DNA of 64,000 bases, from assembly GCF_949987535.1 (NCBI RefSeq), contig NC_080075.1:4572606-4636605 (forward strand). The letters are read 5' to 3'. The translations under genes were made by a program, and so were the position numbers. Source of the stretch: Balaenoptera acutorostrata (taxonomy: Eukaryota; Chordata; Mammalia; Artiodactyla; Balaenopteridae). The stretch's first letter is position 1, and every line of letters begins with the position of its first letter. The notes under the pieces are model-generated. The model was not told the origin of the DNA. It did no database searches and saw only the letters and a program-made list of their open reading frames with translations. This document shows, in pieces, positions 45,181 through 56,910 of this stretch.

Positions 45181-45429
45181 ACAGACCTAATTTTATAGCA
45201 AATACTCAAAGCAAGTGGAATAAACAAAGAGAACAAGTCAGCTCAGTTCGGGCTTTTCTGCCCAATGAAGTCGCGTTATATTTCGTGGACTGGGGAGTCA
45301 CAGCACATCTTTCTGTGAGGAAGATGGAGATCCAGCACACGAGTGGATCAGAGAAACTGATCTGAAGTAGAAATTGATCAGAGCAAAGACCGGCTAGATC
45401 ACAGGTCTTGACACTATTATTTCATTTCA

Positions 45430-46090
45430 TCCTTTGCCAAGTCAAGGTGGTCTTACCTCGTTCACCCTGCTTCTACCTTCAGCACCAGCACTCCAGTCCC
45501 AGTTACCAGCTTTCCTCATGGTCAGCCCCCAATAGTCACCCAGATCATGAGTCCGCTAATCAGGAGAGGCCACTCTGAGAAGCTGTGTCCCTGTAAACTG
45601 TTCTCCACACTGGTACCCATGTGATCTCTCACCACATGCAAATCAGATCCCGCCGTCCCCTGGCGGAAACCCTGCAGTGACGTCCCATGATCCCCAACCT
45701 AGTGGCCCAAGCCTTCGACAAGGTCTACCAGCCCTGCCCCCGGTCAGGCGGCTCTCAGTTCCTGAGCTCCTTCTCCTGTCTGAGGCCTTCGTACCTGCTG
45801 TTCCCTCTGCCCGGAATGCTCTTCCTCCCCTGTTCTCCCAGTTCCCATCCTCTTGTTCTTTGGATTTGACATTCAGGTTGCTCTGTGCTGCCCACACCTG
45901 GCCATGCTGTCCTGCCCTACTAGCCCCCAGCACTGTCCTCCTGAGACTCTCTCCAAGGTGGTCGGTGGATATATTTCTGTGCTTGTGATCGCACAGTCCC
46001 TCCAACGGGACATGAGTCCCATGAAGTCAGGGCACGTGTTTTGCTGGCTCTTGGATGGCAGGGCTCAGCACCTTGCTTGGCACGTGGTAC
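45430..46090 (+). repeat. L2 LINE 3' region, sense
   Basis: Long L2 copy: 'aaggtctaccagccctgcccccggtc', 'cttcgtacctgctgttccctctgcccggaatgctcttcc' and 'gaagtcagggcacgtgttttgctgg', ending 'ctcagcaccttgcttggcacg'. Its relatively high GC creates frames of up to 120 codons that are not genes. Confidence 0.85.
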
Positions 46091-46215
46091 CCCGTCAGGC
46101 AGGTGCTACTGTCACTATGTAGTAGATGTAAGAGACAAGTCTGACAAGAATCAAGTAACTTACACAACATCACAGAGCAGACACAGTGTGAACTCGGGGC
46201 TGGGGCAGAGGCATG
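46091..46215 (-). repeat. MIR fragment, antisense
   Basis: 'aggcaggtgctactgtcactatg' and 'caagtaacttacacaacatcacagagcag' are antisense MIR text directly after the L2. Confidence 0.72.
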
Positions 46216-47340
46216 CCTCCCCTCCGCACACGGCCACGGAGCCGGTGCAGGGCCAGGACGGACACGGGAAATGCACCTGGGTGGATACAGGCCAGGATGA
46301 AAACACAACAGAATTTAACTGTCAAACTGAGGTGAAGAGCTGGTTCAAGACTCTGCGGGGAAAACGCTTAGAACATTTGCTTATAATTAAAGTTCCCCCA
46401 TCCAGATAACAGAGCTTCCAAAAAAACTATTCTGGCTGGCCTCCTGCTCCCAAGTCCGGTGGTGTCATCTGCTCTCTGGGTGGGTCCGGCATGGCTGGCA
46501 GAAACACAGAGCAACCTCACTTTCCAGCAGAAGAAAAGATGGGGTTCTTTCCTTGGTCACATGTCACCCCAAAACACCCTCCCCACTGATACCCCAGGTC
46601 TATCGTTGCCCTGATGATAAGCATGGTCAGCTGCTCTTTTAACCCCAAAGCAAGCTTGCAGAGTTTATCTTTCAGGGAGTTGTCTGCTCTGAATGAGGTG
46701 ATAAGTTCTTTACTTAACATGAGTTCAGTGACTATTTCGATTCTGTATTAAGGTAATAGTTGATGATAGTCATTTAATCTCTAGAAGAGACATCATCATA
46801 ATTCTTAAGTTCTTTACCAAAATCGTAAATGTCATACCTCTTTTTAGGTGCATACAATGATAGATCAAAAAGTTAGAAGTGTATATTAGACCTATTTACT
46901 TTCAGTAAACACTTGTTGAATAATTCCTCTCAATCGTCACATCTGTGGGAAGAATATTGTATATTTTACATCTTTAAAGAAGAGAGTAACCAATGATATG
47001 GTACCTCTTTCGCTACGTATGTATAATCCTTGAATGACATTATACAATGCAGCTTCTTTAAGAAGACTTATCACATCTTAGGATAAACATATCAGACGGT
47101 TATCATTTGTCCAAAGATATGAACATAATAGAACATATAAAAATGAAAAAATGTCTCAGAAAGCAGTGCTAGAAAAAACAAGGCGAATTTCATCTGTTTT
47201 TAATGGTAGTATTGAGCTGGACAGATAAGTTGGATTAATCCGGAAATGAAGACTTAAAATATTGAAATGATTCAGAAAGATGAATCTGAATTTAGCACAG
47301 ATGTTCTAGAAAGAAATTTTTTTAAAATACAATTTAATGA
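46216..47340. other. Unique sequence
   Basis: AT-rich beyond 46740. No gene recognised. Confidence 0.45.
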
Positions 47341-47369
47341 TGAACATGCCAGAGCTTTCCTCCTGAGCA

Positions 47370-47490
47370 ATTTGTGGTTTTTGGTCCTGGCTCCCAAATC
47401 AGATAGCTTGTGTCTCAGAGCTGCAACTTCATCCATTGTAAAAGGAGGGTAACAGGGCTATTGCCAAAGTTAAATAAAGTCATACTCACA
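47370..47490 (+). repeat. MIR fragment, sense
   Basis: 'gagctgcaacttcatccattgtaaaaggagggtaacagggc' retains the MIR core. Confidence 0.6.
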
Positions 47491-47709
47491 TCTCGGCACT
47501 AACTAAAGTGATGGAATTATCCCTTCATAGAATTTTCTGGAATTTCCTATATTAGATAATTGGGGAACTTTCTTATTAAAATAAATTCTAATCATTTCAT
47601 GTACTTGGGTTCCATCCACGATACTGTGTGAAGATGCTAATTGCAAAGGTCAACTGGCCATGACCTTTCCAATCAGGCCTTTGTAGGAATGACCCCATTC
47701 CCTACCACC

Positions 47710-48070
47710 TATTCTCACATTAAATTAAAGCCGTGATGTTTTGATATACTGGCCCCACTGCTGGTCCCAGAGGATCTATCCAGGGCTGGGCAATTGAGTT
47801 AAACTGGGCCAGTGAGAACCTTCCCCCCGAATTTGTGGACATGGAACCAGTGAGAGCATAATTGAAGTTCCCCAGCAACAGGCTGAAATAATAAAATGTA
47901 AAACTGAGGCGATAAAGAGGGCTAGGATCCAGCCACCTGGGGTGCTTTTGCAGTGAGACTTTGGGGCAGAGAGAAGCTCTGAGGGTCACACGCTTGCCCA
48001 CTTGCAGCCACGGCGGCTGTAATGTCTCTGGTGAGCTGTGGAGAATCATACGCGGTGAAATGATAAATGA
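47710..48070 (+). repeat. Ancient interspersed repeat, family unassigned
   Basis: 'atccagggctgggcaattgagttaaactgggccagtgagaacc' and 'ggatccagccacctggggtg' recall a widespread old MLT1/MER-type repeat. A 178-codon minus-strand frame at 47720-48256 overlaps it, giving no recognisable protein. Confidence 0.45.
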
Positions 48071-48770
48071 GTTAAGACTATTGATAAGGCTTTTAGGATA
48101 TAAAGACCGTGTGTGCCCCGAAGTACCATTCATGTAACTTGGTCCCTTGATGTTTGTATAAATCATCAGCTGAAGCCTCCAAGAGATTAAACACTTATTT
48201 TTGAGAAACATCAGGAAATCTGATGAAGGTGATACCCTGAAGTGAAAAATGAACACCAGATGATAGATAAAACATGATTAAATTCTTCTTGTCTAAAATT
48301 AAATTGGTTGATTTTATAGGTGAACCAAAAGCTTATTTATTCTTTAACTATTTTCCTTCCCTATCTTAATTATTGACAATTTTTGTCAATATAAAATATC
48401 CACTTTATATCCACTAAGCCGTAGCTGAAGCTAGGCACGTAGGAAGATATTAATCATACATAATACATTTGTGAAAAATGAGAAGTATAGTAAGCCTGGT
48501 AACCTATTCTCTAATGCTATTTAATTTAGAAATAAAGTAGGGCCTATTTATAGGGGTAAATGCAATGAAATAATTCTGAGTTGTGTATCCAGAATTAAAA
48601 GCAAAGCACATAATATGGTGAAAGTTAATTATATCAGCATATAGCTCCCAATGAAAGGAAGTATACTTATTAAAGTGAAACACCCAGGGAGTTTGTGTGG
48701 TGGTCAAAGATTCTATATCTAGATTGTTAGTTGCTGAAATCCATTATACTCTTCAACTGTAATAATAACA
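48071..48770. other. Unique AT-rich sequence
   Basis: Nothing recognised. Confidence 0.42.
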
Positions 48771-48774
48771 ACAA

Positions 48775-48990
48775 TAATAGTAAGTGGCACTTAAACAGCA
48801 CTTTTCAAATGCAACATCATAATACTTTGCATTTATGTGGGCGTTCACAGTTCACAGAGCACTTCCCCACACAGTGCCTCATGGGAAACTCACAAAAGAG
48901 CCTGTGAAGCAGGCTGGACGGAGATGCTTCCAGTCAGAAACATCAGGCACCTGAGGTCACACTGGGGTACCGACAGGAACCTGGTCCCTA
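48775..48990 (-). repeat. MIR3-like SINE, antisense
   Basis: 'cagcacttttcaaatgcaac', 'cacagttcacagagcacttccccac' and 'gtgaagcaggctgg' match antisense MIR3. Confidence 0.65.
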
Positions 48991-49169
48991 CTCAGGTCTC
49001 TTGGCAGTTTCCACATCTATGTGGGAAACAAGTGACCCCTGTAGTATGTTATTCCCTGTAGGACACATGTGCCTGTTTACAGGAAGGCTGAATGAGCCGC
49101 AGGTCCTTGAAGACACTCCCTTAAAATGGGATACCTCTTTTGCAGTCATTCAAAATCAAAAATTATAGT

Positions 49170-49350
49170 AATTATTTTGAGTGTATCTTTAATTTCTATG
49201 GCAGCTTGCAATTTACAAAGTACTTTCCTATACATGATGTCATTTAAACCGCATAACTTCATCATCATACAGAAAAGACAGGCATTCTATTCCAATTTTA
49301 GCAGAAAGAAAAAAATCCACGACCAGAGAGGCTGACTAGGTCAGCCAAGT
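49170..49350 (-). repeat. MIR3-like SINE, antisense
   Basis: 'cagcttgcaatttacaaagtactttcctatacatgatgtcatttaaacc' is typical. Confidence 0.75.
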
Positions 49351-49639
49351 TTTCTAAGCTAGGAATGGCCGAGGGAAAATGCTGACAAGCAAGGTCTTCT
49401 GATACAAACACAATGCGGTGTATGAAGGAACCCTACCTTTTACATCATTCTAAATAGTGCAAATGTCATTTTACCTCTGAAAGACACTTATCGGATGCCA
49501 ACCATGGGCTGGGATACAAAATAGTGGCTAATGTTAAGGACACAGAAGTGAGTCTCAAAGTCAGATTTCTTAACTCTGAGGCTGCTTCCCTCAATTCCAT
49601 TTTCCGGAGGTTCACGGCCACGCTGCTGGGGAAGCAGCC

Positions 49640-49875
49640 GTGATGCTGGAGTGACCAAAGCACAGGTTTGAGTGTTGGTCTGGCTTGAATTTAAATCCTC
49701 ACTCTGACCAGCTCTGTGACTCACACGCGTTATCTCCTGTTTCTCTGAGCTCATGTTAAATGTTGGAAAGATAACCTCCACTTAGCAGATTTATTTTGAG
49801 TATCCAATGAGATAAAGTATGTAGCACCCATAGACCAGGGTCCCACATATAATAAACATTCCTTAAACAGCAGCC
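49640..49875 (+). repeat. MIR SINE, sense
   Basis: 'aagcacaggtttgagtgttggtctggcttgaatttaaatcc' head region, then 'gtatccaatgagataaagtatgtagcacc'. Confidence 0.75.
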
Positions 49876-49899
49876 TGAAAAGCAAAGAGCCTTTTTTAT

Positions 49900-50579
49900 A
49901 TATGTTATGCTCAATGAAACAAACAAGGCCAGAGAATCCAAGAAATTCACAACTGAACTCCTATTTGGATGCAGTTTCCCCTCAGCTCCACTTCTCCTTC
50001 CACCCCCTGGGTCAGATGATGAACCTCCACCCTCAGCAGCTCCTTTGCCCGAGCAACTTCATCTCCACCCTCACCCTCCTCCGGCCCCTCCTTCTCTTCC
50101 AACAACCAATGACCATTTACAATGTGGAAACAAAGACTAATCAAGTGAGAACCAGCCAAAGCGATGTACTCAGAGCTGGCTATAGCACGGGAGTCAGCCA
50201 TCACCTGGGTTTTGGTAGAGACTCAAAGGCAGGCGGAGGAGTGGGAAAGATTTAGGGTAGAAGAAAAATAGTATTTCATATATGCCCTGATTGGAGGCTG
50301 TGGGCATGGGCATCTCAAAGCAGATTAGCTAGAAGTGGGATATTCCATGTGATTGTTACCGGTGCATATTTGGCTTTCTCTAGTTGGTCCTAAGTTGGAA
50401 GTAGGGACAAAAATTAGGTAGGATGTCAATTATTAATCAAGTTCTGGCCATTTGGGGTTGATTATCACTGGGGTTATTGGTTGACTTTTTGGAATATTGC
50501 TAGAGATTGTCACCTACAAATTGGCACTTGCCATCTATCTCTACAAGGATTAAATCATGTGCTGCTGCAGCTGCTAACT
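49900..50579. other. Unassigned sequence, possibly ERV-related
   Basis: 49980-50110 is C-rich, and the plus frame from 49907 (77 codons) gives a proline-rich stretch, PPPGSDDEPPPSAAPLP. Because an ERV1 LTR follows, this could be a decayed internal ERV piece, but no retroviral domain is visible and simple low-complexity sequence is equally possible. Confidence 0.3.
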
Positions 50580-50999
50580 TTCAACACCCTCTGAAAGGAG
50601 TTCAGGGCGGAGAGCAAGAATGAGGCACTCTGTGGTGTGGGAAAAAACTGGTAGAACAGGTCTTCAGATAGTTAGATATTTTCAGGAGAAGACTTTATGA
50701 GCCCAATTCTTGTATCTCCTCGTAACTAGAAAAGCACTAAAATCCTTCACGGTGACGTCTGCTCCTCGTGACTAGCGGTAACCTTCACGAGACTAGCAGC
50801 AACCTTCTACAAAAAATATGTGCTTGATTGCATGCACTCCCCCTTCACCAAAATCACATATATACTGACTTTCCCCCTACCTCTTTGGAGCAGTTTCTCA
50901 GAGTTATCTGAAATGCTGTCTCCTGGGCTATAGTCCTCATTTTGCCCCAAATAAAACTTAACTACATCTCTCACGTTGTGCATTTTTTTTCAGTTGACA
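50580..50999 (+). mobile_element. ERV1-type LTR, sense
   Basis: The 3' part is clear: 'gctgtctcctgggctatagtcctcattttgccccaaataaaacttaac' (polyadenylation signal AATAAA at 50950-50955), then 'tctcacgttgtgc', a T run, and the end 'cagttgaca' at 50991-50999. This R/U5 form is shared by MER4-group-like mammalian ERV1 LTRs. The 5' boundary is uncertain (a TG at 50621 or 50631 is possible). Likely a solo LTR. Confidence 0.72.
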
Positions 51000-53290
51000 A
51001 GATCACCTCTGACTTCCTGGGAGTCTGACCTAGAGATAGCAGGCTGGCTTCCTGGGCTTCCTGTAGATGTTGGGTCAGTTTCCTGGGCTGGTTGTTGCAG
51101 ATTATGAGACAGGGTTCTATTTCTATACGTAATCTGGCCACTGGCCATTTGTATATTCAGCCTCTTGACAGTTTTCCATGGATTCCTCCTCCACCCCTCC
51201 ACTCACTTGCCAACTTCCCCCTAACACGTGCTTTTAACTCACAGCGCCCTTGGAATTATCCCAAAGAACTGGATATCATCCTCTTTTGTTTACAACTCTT
51301 CTTGTCTAAAATCTCCATCCCGATTCCACAGTGTACTTTACAGTGTCAACTCACAAGCTGAGTCTAGAGGGAAACAGCTCTATCCTCGGAGCAGGGCAGT
51401 AAGTCCTGGCCAGCATGGCTTCCAGTAGGTACTACCCCTCTCCAGACACCAGGTTCCATGTGCATGTGTGAGGACAGCAGTGGAGCTTAGGTCACAGTCG
51501 TGGGCTTACACACAGGTAAAGGGCCCTGCCCCCTCCCTCTTAGCTCTATGGGTCAGGGTCTCACCACCCCCTGCAGCTCCACTTCCGGGGCCACCTCCTC
51601 TTCCTTCTTTTTCCTTATATATCATCCATCCTTAATCCCCCAAATTTCAGAAGATGCTAAAATTTCAATAAATACTTGTAGGATGAATTTCCTCCTGGAC
51701 CTGTGCTTTGTTAGCATGTTTATCTGAAGTCAAATCCAATAGGTAGAATGGTTTGAAAAAGCATTAAACTCACCTCGATATTTGGAGAATATTTGGTGGC
51801 CATTCACATATAAGGAGGGTGGCCTGAGTCCTCATGAAGATAATTAAACATTTATCATCATGTGTAGAGAAGCAAGCTTTTCTGTCCAGGAGAGTTTTTG
51901 AAAAGATTGCAATTAACCCCATGGATGCCATAGGGGGCTCTGCTCTTTGGAAGGTCTGTAGTGGAATTCCCTGGGCTCTCCTGGTCTTGGCCTGCAGAAC
52001 GTTCCTCGTTGTAACAGGAAAAAGCAGGGCTGAAGACAGCTCCAGGCATGTGTGGACTAACATAAGGCAGCGCTTTGAAAGCATCTGATGTTTAGGAAAT
52101 TCACCTTGACCTGTGGTTTCCTCTTCCTCAGAAATAGGGTCAAAAATTTCCCCCAACACGCACCTGTGGCCAGCAGATGGGAGACAAGACTCCCAATTTG
52201 TGGCATTTTGCTCTCTGTTTCTTAGGGCTTGTTTGTGTAAGTGGTGGGGAGGCTGAGGGGAGAAAATTGCGGGGAGATAATGAAGGGAGGGGAAAACTAC
52301 TGGGTTTGGGGGTCCAAGGTCATTGTTTAATGTGACAAAAGAAGACATTTTAATTGTAAGCAATTAGGCCATCCCTGTTTTGTATCGACAACTCGTCCCT
52401 GGGAAAAGAATTTTGATATTACTTCTTTGGGTTTTAAAATGTTTCAGGGTTTCAAAGGCAGACAGGACACATGCTCAAAGCTGGAGAGACCGTGGACATC
52501 TGTATCTCACTGTTGTCCCAGCTCAGGGCCGAGACCCTGTGGACGCTGCCATGTTCTCCCCGGGGACCCGCTGAGTCAGCCTTGAAGAAAGTAGCAAGAA
52601 CCAAGGCGTTTAGAGCCTGAAAGCCCGGAGTCCTGTCTCATGAGGAGGTACTCATAAAAAGATGTTTAACCTTCAAGGGAGATGCCCTATTGTTTCGACC
52701 TTCACGACAATTGGGTGTAAAACTTTGAGTAAACACCTTCCTGACACCTATTACAGGGACTCAGCGGGAGGTGCGGCCATTAATCAGAACAGCCGCAGGG
52801 GGCAGGGTTGCTGATGGAGCCCTGGAAAGATGGCTTGGTCCCCTGCAGTTCTCTCTCTTTTGCTTCAAATTAAAACCCAAGGAAATCGAGAAGGAAAGAA
52901 ACTCCATTTGATTCCTGCTCGCCTCCCAGAGGAAGGGGCAGCTTCGACCTGCCTGGGCAGCAGGAGGCACCTGAAGAATGCTAATGCTACCTGTGCTTTA
53001 ATTTCTCAGGCAGGGAGGAGTCAAGGGAGCCCAGCGATGGAGGAGCTCCCGCCAAGGGACTAGAGGAGCAGATAAGGCTGAGCTCGTGTGACGGGGCCAG
53101 GACTTTCCCAAGGACACACAGGTGGGCAGGAAAGAGGTGGGGAGGTGCCACACAGAGAGCCCCTGGCGGAGGACAGAAGATGGGCCGGGAGGATGGAATC
53201 AGCGGAGGTGGGAACCGTGTCCTGGTGGGTCAGGGATGCCCTGCAACGCTGGCGGCTCCTTCTCCATCTGCCGCCACCTCAGAGCCACAC
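51000..53290. other. Unique sequence, no gene seen
   Basis: About 2.3 kb without a recognised repeat. It includes the longest frame of the window, 197 codons on the minus strand at 51770-52363. That frame has no domain, signal peptide or low-entropy codon bias I can detect, and it ends in random-looking sequence. Confidence 0.45.
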
Positions 53291-53294
53291 AGAC

Positions 53295-53475
53295 CAAGTG
53301 GAGAGCAGGGGCTCCAGACTCAGATCGTCTGCGGGCGAACCTGGCTCTGCCGATTGAGGAACTGACATCACCCCGCGTGCCTTGTTTCCTCATCTATTAA
53401 ATGGGTTTAATAACACTAAAAACCAGCAGTTAGAATTTTTGCAATGCTGCATATTATTATGACAGTATCTGAAAC
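53295..53475 (+). repeat. MIR SINE, sense
   Basis: 'gggctccagactcagatcgtctgcgggcgaacctggctctgcc' and 'ttgtttcctcatctattaaatgggtttaataacac'. Confidence 0.8.
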
Positions 53476-53673
53476 TCAGACAACGAGTGAGGAGTCATTC
53501 ATGCCCCGGGTCATTTCTGAGGCAGAGAGAATGAAGCCTGTTATGAAGGATGGTGTTCTCCGAATTAATGGTGAGAGAGAAATAAAATTAAAAACAGCTA
53601 CTGGGGATGAATAGCATCCTTTCACTCTTCCACAGTGAAGGGAAAACATGAGTGCTTAAATTTTAAAAGGGAG

Positions 53674-53831
53674 AGACTTCCCTGGTGGTCCAGTGGTTAA
53701 GACTCTGCACTTCCAATGCAGGGGGCATGGGTTCAATACCTTGTCAGGGAACTAAGATCTCATATGTTGTGCAGTGCAGCCGAGAAATTTAAAAAATGAA
53801 TAAATAAATAAATTCTTTTTTTAAAAAAAGG
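53674..53831 (+). mobile_element. CHR-family SINE, short form, sense
   Basis: 'gacttccctggtggtccagtggttaagactctgc' head, degenerate B box 'ggttcaatacc', AATAAATA tail. Imperfect 18-bp duplication at 53656-53673 (taaattttaaaagggaga) and 53832-53849 (taaattttgtaagggaga). The mutated B box and mismatched duplication indicate an older copy. Confidence 0.93.
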
Positions 53832-53849
53832 TAAATTTTGTAAGGGAGA

Positions 53850-54775
53850 AATGAATATTACCGGTATACGGAGGATTATGTTAGCTGGCAGCATACAGAG
53901 CAGAAGAAAAGCAAAATTTAAGTCTGAAGGGCTAGAAAGCATCTGCTATTCACACGCATTCTCTGGGAGGCCTGGGGAAAGTGGGTGCAACTTTGAAATG
54001 CCTCTTATTTTCTCAGAACTTGACTTTTAAACCCCTAAGAAAAAGTTTTCAAATGCAAAACTCAAATACCGATTGAATTACAGGAGAAATGAGAGGAATT
54101 AGCTAACTCAGATTTGGACCTTTCACGGTTTGGGGCCTTCTCAGTTCCCAGCCTGCTGCGTGGCTGGGTCTGGTTGAGTCTACAGCCACGCGCTGCTTGT
54201 CCTTGGCTGTGATAGGTGACCCTGGACTGTTGCTGTTGGTTGTGATATGACAGGAAGTGATATGATGTCCTGTCCACTGTTGGACCATTCCTTTCGCTAA
54301 GAAAGCACCCGCCCACCCTTCGCCCTACAGGTTAAGTGAAGAAAAGAATTCACTGAGTCAAGATTAGGTTTAGCTTTCTTTGACTTCAAACCACACACCA
54401 GTTTTTCCCGGAGGAGGAGACAAATGCTTCTCCAGATTATCTATAATGATTAGATATGTTATTTTATTAATAACAAATGTAAATTGTGAGCAAGTCAGAT
54501 ACATAAATGTCCATCAGTAAATCTGACTGAGAAACCAGCCTGTTTATTAATGAGATTTTGTATATATTTTATCTAGGGTCTGGGCCTGCTGCTTACAGGC
54601 AGTTCCTTCTGACTTAAAGAGCTCAAGCTCCATTTCTAATTCATAGCAGTTTTTGTTGTCCTTGCTGTCTTGTTGTTACTACCCTCCCCTCTTAAAATAA
54701 ATATCCTTAATAAAAGTCATTACCGCATTTCCAAATATGTCCATGAATCTAAGCCTGGCCCTGCTTGGAAACAAA
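53850..54775. other. Unique sequence
   Basis: No repeat or gene recognised. Confidence 0.42.
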
Positions 54776-54779
54776 CCTG

Positions 54780-55280
54780 ATCCAGTAGGCTGGCCTCTCC
54801 GTAGTCATTCTCAGGCCTTTCTTCCTTCCCAGGTCCCATCAGAGAGGCTAAAAGCCAGAAAATCTAGAGCAGCTTGAGGGGGTCATAGGACCCAGACCCG
54901 GCCAATGTAGTAAAAGGAGGAATTCTGAGAAAAATGTTCCCTCTTTGATGAAAGTAAGGAGGAATAATAGGAATCATCTTTCACCTGAAGGTCAGCACCC
55001 TGCCCCTAATCTCCTTTAACACAAGGATGTGATGCTTGTCATTGTGGCTTCCATCTTCTCACAATGAGGAAGGAAGCTTCCAGAAAAGAACCATTACTAT
55101 CCTGCTGAAGTAGCCCCGGAAGATGCATGGGCAGAAACTTGGGCCCTCAGGATGCTGAGCTACCCACAACTCTGGGACTCCCAATCCAGGACTTCTTACT
55201 AAGGAAATAATAAACGAACGTTTTCTAGTTGGGTTTTCTAAAACCCATAGCCAAAAACAATCTAATTGATACATTGGCCT
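54780..55280 (+). repeat. Ancient LTR-like repeat, family unassigned
   Basis: 'cacaatgaggaaggaagcttcc', 'cactctgggactcc'-like text, 'ggacttcttactaaggaaataataaac' and the terminus 'tctaattgataca' resemble the 3' part of an old MLT1/MER-type element in sense. Confidence 0.5.
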
Positions 55281-56835
55281 TCTTTTGTGCTTGAGTTTAA
55301 AATTCAAAGCTTGAAACCCAAATATAATGTCATCAATCAATCACACATCTTTATTTGTTTGTATGTAATGGTCCATTCCTACGTCTATTTGTGGAAAACG
55401 TGTTTGCATTTAGTTCTGAGTAAACTAGAGTGAGCACAATTCCTTTGTATCTGTCTTCAAAGACTAACGTAAAACCCTCATCTTTTCAACTCCCAGGTGG
55501 AGCCGAGTTCCACGTAGAACGTATAGCCCTGTGAAACTGGAAGCCCTAAAGGAGAGAGCAAATGCTAAGGCAATGCACGTGCAGAAGAGAAAGTGATGAG
55601 ATTCAGAAAGATGGAAACCATGGAGATAGCAGGAAGCAACCCAGTTGAGATACTAGCAATATACAATACCACTTTAGAAACTAGTCTCCCTATGCTCAGT
55701 GTTCAAAGGACAGCGCCATTATGATCCAGGGAAAAGAAGTGCAAAGTGGTGAGTTGTGCAAAAGTGGGCGAGGAGACGCTGAGGTCAACAGGGCTTCAGA
55801 GCTGGGACCCCGATACACACATTGTGAGGTGAGGACCACATCTGACACAACTATCGGAAAGTCTCCACGAGTGAGTGAACTAGGGATAAAACGGGGTGTC
55901 CCATTGACAGACCACTCTTCAGGAAATCCAATGTCCAATGATTTCTTTTCTACCTGCCTCCCTGCGTGACTCAACTTGCAATGGCAGAGACTTCTAAGGA
56001 ATAAGTGACCCCTCTTGGCCTCCTAAGAGAAGATAAAGGACAGCAGTAGATCTAAATCAGAGCAATGAGCGTGTTTGGAACCTGGCTAGCACCTTCTTTC
56101 CCTGATGACAGGTCTGTTTCTGGCTCCTTTTCAGATGAAAGACGTAAGGAAAGCTGTGGATATTATTATTCTCTGGGAAACTTAGAGATTTGGCACTCTC
56201 CTTTCCCCCCTTTGCCCTGCTGGCTGACCTGTGGCATCTCTCCACTGGTCTGTTTACAATTAGGGTCCCCATGCAGCCCAGGTGTGCCTGTCCGCACATG
56301 CTGCACCCATCTGGGAGATGAAGATGAACAAATGTTGAAAAAGTTAACCGTTCCCTTCTTTTCTCACCCTCTCTCCAAAACATATCATATAACTCTTGTT
56401 CCACACACTTGTCTGATTATACAACTTTAGCTACCAAGAAACATTCTGATGATCCATTGGATGTTGAAATTACTGAGACGTAATTAATTGTATTGTAAAA
56501 GGTTGTCAACCAAAGTCCGCTTTCCACTTTTTCTTCTTTCTCTTGGGGATGTTGACCTCATGAGCTATGAACTTACAAACATCTGTAACTCTCTGTTTTA
56601 AAAAAATCAAAGAAAATAAGCAGTGCTTCCTCACGATGCACTCTGATGAGAAATAAAATCTCGAAATAGAGCAGTTGGATTTGTGAGCATTTGCCAGGAG
56701 GCACAATTGAGCAAGTGGTTTCCTAACCTGTGTACCCCCTGCCCTTACCAACCAGGCTCCCACTGAACCTTCAGACACTGATTCCCACAAAGCCTGCAAG
56801 AGATTACTGGGTACTCTTCTTGGAGGGAAACTCTC
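55281..56835. other. Unique sequence
   Basis: Frames of up to 121 codons overlap on both strands at 55700-56430. No repeat or gene recognised. Confidence 0.42.
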
Positions 56836-56837
56836 AA

Positions 56838-56910
56838 TCTCTCTCTCTCTCTCTCTCTTTCTATATCTATCTATCTGTCTATCTACCTATCTATCATCTA
56901 TCTATCTTTT
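56838..56910. repeat. (CT)n-(TATC)n compound microsatellite
   Basis: About ten CT units pass into 'tatctatctatctg' tetranucleotide units. Confidence 0.95.

Noticed and set aside
47720..48256. 178-codon minus-strand open frame
   Set aside because: It overlaps an old interspersed repeat and gives no recognisable protein.
51770..52363. 197-codon minus-strand open frame, the longest in the window
   Set aside because: No domain, signal or compositional bias is visible and no splice or promoter context supports it. A frame this long is plausible by chance in 64 kb on six frames.
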